A stretch of 13,931 bases of DNA from CAYQAJ01 sp964415245. GTDB lineage: Bacteria; Planctomycetota; Planctomycetia; Pirellulales; Pirellulaceae. The stretch covers positions 1-13,931 of the forward strand of contig CAYQAJ010000131.1 in the NCBI GenBank assembly GCA_964415245.1, given 5' to 3'. The notes below the pieces were generated by a model. That model saw nothing but the letters and a program-made list of their open reading frames with translations, ran no database searches and was not told where the DNA came from. Each line of letters opens with the position of its first letter. Within the stretch, counting starts at the first letter, position 1. This document shows, one piece after another, positions 12,692 to 13,931 of this stretch. A program made the translations under genes and the position numbers.

Positions 12692-13837
12692 TCAGCGGAA
12701 GCCGGTTGCGGGGGCGAAGCGAATCTCCTTTAGCGAGAGGAGCTCGGCGCCGGGTTTGGCGATTACGCGCATCGACAGCGTGTGGCGCCCGCTGCGCTTG
12801 ACGGCGAGGAACAGCTCATCGGTGCATTCGCTGTCGGGAGGGCTGGGGCGGACCGAGGCGGTCTTGCGCTCGTCGTCGACGGCCAATTCGTACTGGCCAT
12901 CTTCCGCATCGGCGGCGGCGCGGTAGACGATCTTGACGCGGAATATGGCCGGCTTCTTGACGCGGAAGTCCCAGCTCAGCCAGTCGTCGTGAAGAATCCA
13001 GTTGACGGCGGTGCTGGAAGCGGGGCCCTTTTCGATGCGCAAAGCCGTGCCGTGGATTTGTGCGTCGGTAACGAGGAATCGCAGCGCACCATCGGCCGCC
13101 TGCTGAACGACAACGATCGATGGACTGTCGGGCGATGTTCCATCCTCTTCGCCGTCGGAGTCACCGTCCGAGTCGGCCGTGTCGCCGCTGTCGGTGACTT
13201 GTGTGCCGTTGTCGCCTCCCTGCTGCGTGTGGGCAAGTTGCGATCGGCCCACTCCCCACACGAGTCCGGCCACGACAAGCACCGCCGCGACCAACAGCGG
13301 CACGAGCCACAACCACCAGGCACTACTCCGCGGTGCGAGCTCGCCCGTATCGACGTCTGCTTCCCAATCCGGTTGCCGACCGCCCGAAGTCAGCGACGCG
13401 CGACCGACCGGAGGTGCAACGACCCCGGGAGCGGCAGGCTCGACCGACCCCTGCGAAAGGACGGCGCCTCCCATGGGGGCAATAGCGGGCGGTGCCACGG
13501 TCGATGTAGCGGGCGCCGGCGGCGGCATCGACGGACCGGTCGCGGAAGCCGCCGCACGCCGCGCCAATTGTGCGTCGTACTGCGCTTTGGCCTGTGGATC
13601 GAGCAGGCAGAGCCTGGCCGCGGACAATTCGTTCAACAGCGACTGCGTATAGATGCCGCGCGGCCCCGTCTGAAAGCTATGCACGTGGGACATGCGGCTA
13701 TCGGCCGCGGCGCGAATCGCATCGGCATCGGACGCAAAGCGGGGCAGACCTAGCAGCAGGTAGTGATCGGCCGGCTGCTCGTGCGGCTCGATGCCCAGCC
13801 ACTCAAGATACGGATCGAAGGGCGCGGGCGAGGACAT
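12692..13837 (-). CDS. J-domain-like membrane protein
   Basis: A 381-residue protein of a planctomycete-type architecture. Residues 5-95 form a J-domain-like module: FDPYLEWLGI, DHYLLLGLPRFASDADAI, MSHVHSFQTG, LLNELSAARLCLLDP and QYDAQL. It keeps the helices and the closing YD of DnaJ J domains but lacks the HPD tripeptide, so stimulation of a DnaK ATPase is unlikely. A Pro/Ala-rich linker (about 96-170) leads to one membrane helix at 173-195 (WWLWLVPLLVAAVLVVAGLV). An Asp/Ser/Gly-rich acidic spacer (207-238) follows, then a beta-rich outer domain (about 240-376) with WLSWDFRVKKPAIFRVKIVY and SGRHTLSMRV, reminiscent of galactose-binding/CBM-like sandwiches. The J-like part would be cytoplasmic and the C-terminal domain outside. 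In other planctomycete proteins the same N-terminal module precedes kinases or other domains (general knowledge). Ribosome binding site unclear. Confidence 0.82.
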   Translation of the reverse strand: MSSPAPFDPYLEWLGIEPHEQPADHYLLLGLPRFASDADAIRAAADSRMSHVHSFQTGPRGIYTQSLLNELSAARLCLLDPQAKAQYDAQLARRAAASATGPSMPPPAPATSTVAPPAIAPMGGAVLSQGSVEPAAPGVVAPPVGRASLTSGGRQPDWEADVDTGELAPRSSAWWLWLVPLLVAAVLVVAGLVWGVGRSQLAHTQQGGDNGTQVTDSGDTADSDGDSDGEEDGTSPDSPSIVVVQQAADGALRFLVTDAQIHGTALRIEKGPASSTAVNWILHDDWLSWDFRVKKPAIFRVKIVYRAAADAEDGQYELAVDDERKTASVRPSPPDSECTDELFLAVKRSGRHTLSMRVIAKPGAELLSLKEIRFAPATGFR

Positions 13838-13864
13838 CGGTGAGGGACTATGCCTGACGACGCG

Positions 13865-13928
13865 AGGAATGACTGATGCCTAATGACGTAACGACTAACT
13901 AATGACCAATGTCCCAATGACCAATGCC
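13865..13928. repeat. Degenerate AATGAC short repeats
   Basis: The hexamer AATGAC occurs at 13868, 13882, 13901 and 13916, within a stretch built of ACTAA, AATGACCAATG and similar words. It lies 30-90 bp upstream of the J-like gene. It may be a simple repeat of replication-slippage origin; no function can be seen. Confidence 0.5.
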
Positions 13929-13931
13929 GGA

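Overview
The window looks like a chromosomal segment of a planctomycete, most probably a member of the Pirellulales or a close relative. The evidence is the protein families: a DUF1549/DUF1553 (PSCyt2/PSD1) protein, a DUF1501 protein, a WD40 protein, a DUF11-repeat lipoprotein and a J-domain-like membrane protein, all typical of that phylum. The DNA is GC-rich. A run of exactly 100 N (7855-7954) marks an assembly gap, so this is a draft scaffold. There are no tRNA, rRNA or CRISPR features.

Layout. 133-963 (+): a small hypothetical protein with one N-terminal membrane anchor. It overlaps tail to tail with a stand-alone 3'-phosphoesterase-like protein of the LigD type (924-1295, -). 1410-4022 (-): a large lipoprotein with four DUF11-like repeats. 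4434-5479 (-): a two-gene toxin-antitoxin module, an excisionase-type HTH protein plus a PIN-domain nuclease, resembling VapBC50. 5708-10960 (-): a three-gene operon encoding a secreted DUF1549/DUF1553 protein split by a coiled coil of about 380 residues, a DUF1501 protein whose N-terminus is lost in the gap, and a seven-bladed WD40 protein. 11312-11931 (+): a second toxin-antitoxin module of the MazEF type. 11932-12691: about 760 bp without a convincing gene but rich in small palindromes. 12692-13837 (-): a J-domain-like, single-pass membrane protein with a C-terminal beta-rich domain. The last 90 bp are degenerate short repeats.

How the genes may work together. The DUF1549/1553, DUF1501 and WD40 genes run in one direction, and the last two overlap by 4 nt. 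A candidate promoter (TTGACC, 17 bp, TAACAT) lies upstream of the first gene. They probably form one functional unit at or beyond the cytoplasmic membrane, of unknown biochemistry. Each toxin-antitoxin pair is translationally coupled (TGATG or ATGA) and has its own promoter candidate. In one, an 8-11 bp direct repeat surrounds the -35 box. In the other, a perfect TATAAT is placed so that the message would be leaderless. The two modules bracket the operon.

The least ordinary features are the coiled-coil insertion with an internal duplication inside DUF1553, the paired oppositely oriented palindromes at and near the assembly gap, and the promoter architecture of the two toxin-antitoxin modules.
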